This document shows positions 37,570-38,514 of a stretch of 38,514 nucleotides of DNA, piece by piece; within the stretch, counting starts at the first letter, position 1; every line of letters begins with the position of its first letter. The notes under the pieces were generated by a model. That model made no database searches, had not been told where the DNA came from, and was given only the letters and a program-made list of their open reading frames with translations. The position numbers and the translations under genes are program-made. The DNA lies in the NCBI GenBank assembly GCA_012034595.1, contig JAAUPE010000061.1:1-38514 (forward strand), in the 5' to 3' direction. Source of the stretch: Calothrix sp. CSU_2_0. Lineage in GTDB: Bacteria > Cyanobacteriota > Cyanobacteriia > Cyanobacteriales > Nostocaceae.

Positions 37570-37760
37570 AATTATTCTAATTTTGCTGTAGCGATTCTTA
37601 CAGAGCATCGTGATTTTTACTGTTATTTTTCGATTGTGCCTTTATAATACTCCTGAAGAAAAAACAAAGCTATCATCAGATTTATACAGCCGTTAGTGGC
37701 TTTTATATAGATAAAACTCTACCCTTGTACTGAAATTTTTACTCCCATTTATTGGTGCCT

Positions 37761-38207
37761 ATGTCACAACAACTATCACCACCACCAGAGCATAATGCTT
37801 TAGAACCTGTTCTTTCGCAAGAACGCCAGTTATCCTGGAAGGTAGCCTCGAATTTATTCGTTAGCTTTAAATATGCTTGGGCTGGAATTAGCTATGCTTT
37901 TAAGACCCAGCGAAATTTTCGCATCCATGTTTCAGTTTGCGCTCTAGCAATTGGTATGGGCGTTTTTTTACAATTAAAGTCGGTGGAAATCGCAGTAATT
38001 GGAATTACTAGTGGTTTAGTTTTGGCATTGGAATTAGTCAATACTGCAATCGAATCACTCGTTGACCTAACCGTAAAGCAGACTTATCATGAATTGGCAA
38101 AAATAGCCAAGGACTGTGCTGCTGGGGCTGTGTTGGTTTCCGCTTTAGTTGCGGTGTTAGTAGCAGCTACGCTTTTACTACCTCCCCTGTTTGCGTTAAT
38201 TTTATAA
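37761..38207 (+). CDS. dgkA: diacylglycerol kinase (DgkA family)
   Basis: A 148-residue integral membrane kinase of the prokaryotic DgkA (or undecaprenol kinase) family, which phosphorylates membrane lipids. After a Pro/Gln-rich cytosolic N-terminus comes the family core: FKYAWAGISYAFKTQRNFRI, a first membrane helix, then ALELVNTAIESLVDLTV with the catalytic Glu and Asn residues, AKIAKDCAAGAVLV, and a final helix. The ATG at 37761 is preferred over the upstream TTG. The substrate (diacylglycerol or undecaprenol) is not resolved from sequence. Confidence 0.93.
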   Translation: MSQQLSPPPEHNALEPVLSQERQLSWKVASNLFVSFKYAWAGISYAFKTQRNFRIHVSVCALAIGMGVFLQLKSVEIAVIGITSGLVLALELVNTAIESLVDLTVKQTYHELAKIAKDCAAGAVLVSALVAVLVAATLLLPPLFALIL

Positions 38208-38376
38208 ACAATCTAGTTTTTATTTTTTGTCTTGGGTAATTAGGAACAACCAATAACCAATAACTAAATAAAAAAAATCCAAAATAGTATCAAGATGGCT
38301 TTGAGTACTAGTAAAATCCTGTGACAATCAGACATCAGTGCATCGACTGGATTCACCCACAGGAGTGATTATTAAA

Positions 38377-38514
38377 GTGCTTATAGTCATCGATAATTAC
38401 GACAGTTTTACATATAACTTAGTGCAATATCTAGGAGAATTAACGGTAGATTTTCCGGTTGCCTCTGAGATTAAAGTTTTTTCGTAACGACAAAATATCC
38501 ATAGCAGAAATTCG
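38377..38514 (+). CDS. trpG: anthranilate/aminodeoxychorismate synthase component II, partial, frameshift at edge
   Basis: Only the first ~46 codons are inside the window: a GTG start at 38377 with AGGAG upstream, then [35 protein letters not shown]. The [13 protein letters not shown] block marks the glutamine amidotransferase subunit that supplies ammonia for anthranilate or aminodeoxychorismate (TrpG/PabA). As read, the frame hits TAA after KVFS. Dropping one T from the T6 run (38477-38482) restores [13 protein letters not shown] to the window end. So there is a +1 base here, probably a homopolymer error. The gene is cut by the window end. Confidence 0.8.

Overview
This is chromosomal DNA of a filamentous (Nostocales-type) cyanobacterium. 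The support is: dense HIP1 octamers (GCGATCGC) on both strands; short tandem heptamer and 14-mer repeats between genes; moderately AT-rich DNA; and cyanobacterial gene content such as orphan XisI, a DUF3285 micro-protein beside prfB and ybeY, TIGR04168, and STAND ATPases with WD40 or TPR repeats. I saw no tRNA, rRNA, CRISPR array or complete insertion sequence.

Layout. 1-16 kb is mostly metabolism and housekeeping: carA, an aspartyl-protease-like lipoprotein, a DUF1338 (HglS-type) enzyme, a class III aminotransferase, a VapBC-like toxin-antitoxin pair, a Vat-like xenobiotic acetyltransferase, class III alcohol dehydrogenase (frmA), avtA, rimM, a TIGR04168 phosphoesterase, nadA and a Slt70-type lytic transglycosylase. 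15.7-26 kb is accessory. It holds a small protein and an NB-ARC/TPR protein that share an amyloid-like N/G-rich motif, a GIY-YIG protein, orphan XisI, four toxin-antitoxin loci or remnants, a UbiH-type hydroxylase, secreted small proteins, thioredoxin, and many dispersed palindromic repeats. Within it an alkB-like pseudogene is split by a 122-bp MITE-like element with a 6-bp target duplication. 26-32.5 kb is a three-gene conflict or apoptosis-type cluster on the minus strand: a Trypco1 protein, a trypsin-TIR-STAND protein, and an AAA-like ATPase with 14 WD40 repeats. 32.7-38.5 kb returns to core genes: a response-regulator/histidine kinase, an aldehyde dehydrogenase, prfB with its classical programmed +1 frameshift, DUF3285, ybeY, dgkA and the start of trpG/pabA.

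The strongest candidates for an undescribed system are the Trypco1 / trypsin-TIR-STAND / ATPase-WD40 cluster (26260-32504), and the effector plus NLR pair at 15761-17859, in which the same ~22-residue motif ends one protein and begins the next, as in amyloid-signalling pairs.

A caution applies to the whole window. At least nine one-base frame breaks (2530, 5267, 5679, 7856, 19530, 19944, 27440, 27538, 38480) interrupt otherwise well-preserved genes. Most lie in homopolymers or doublets and all but one are deletions. This looks more like consensus error than decay, so most frameshifted genes here may be intact in the organism. The alkB remnant is different: it carries substitutions to stop codons plus an insertion, and is a true pseudogene.
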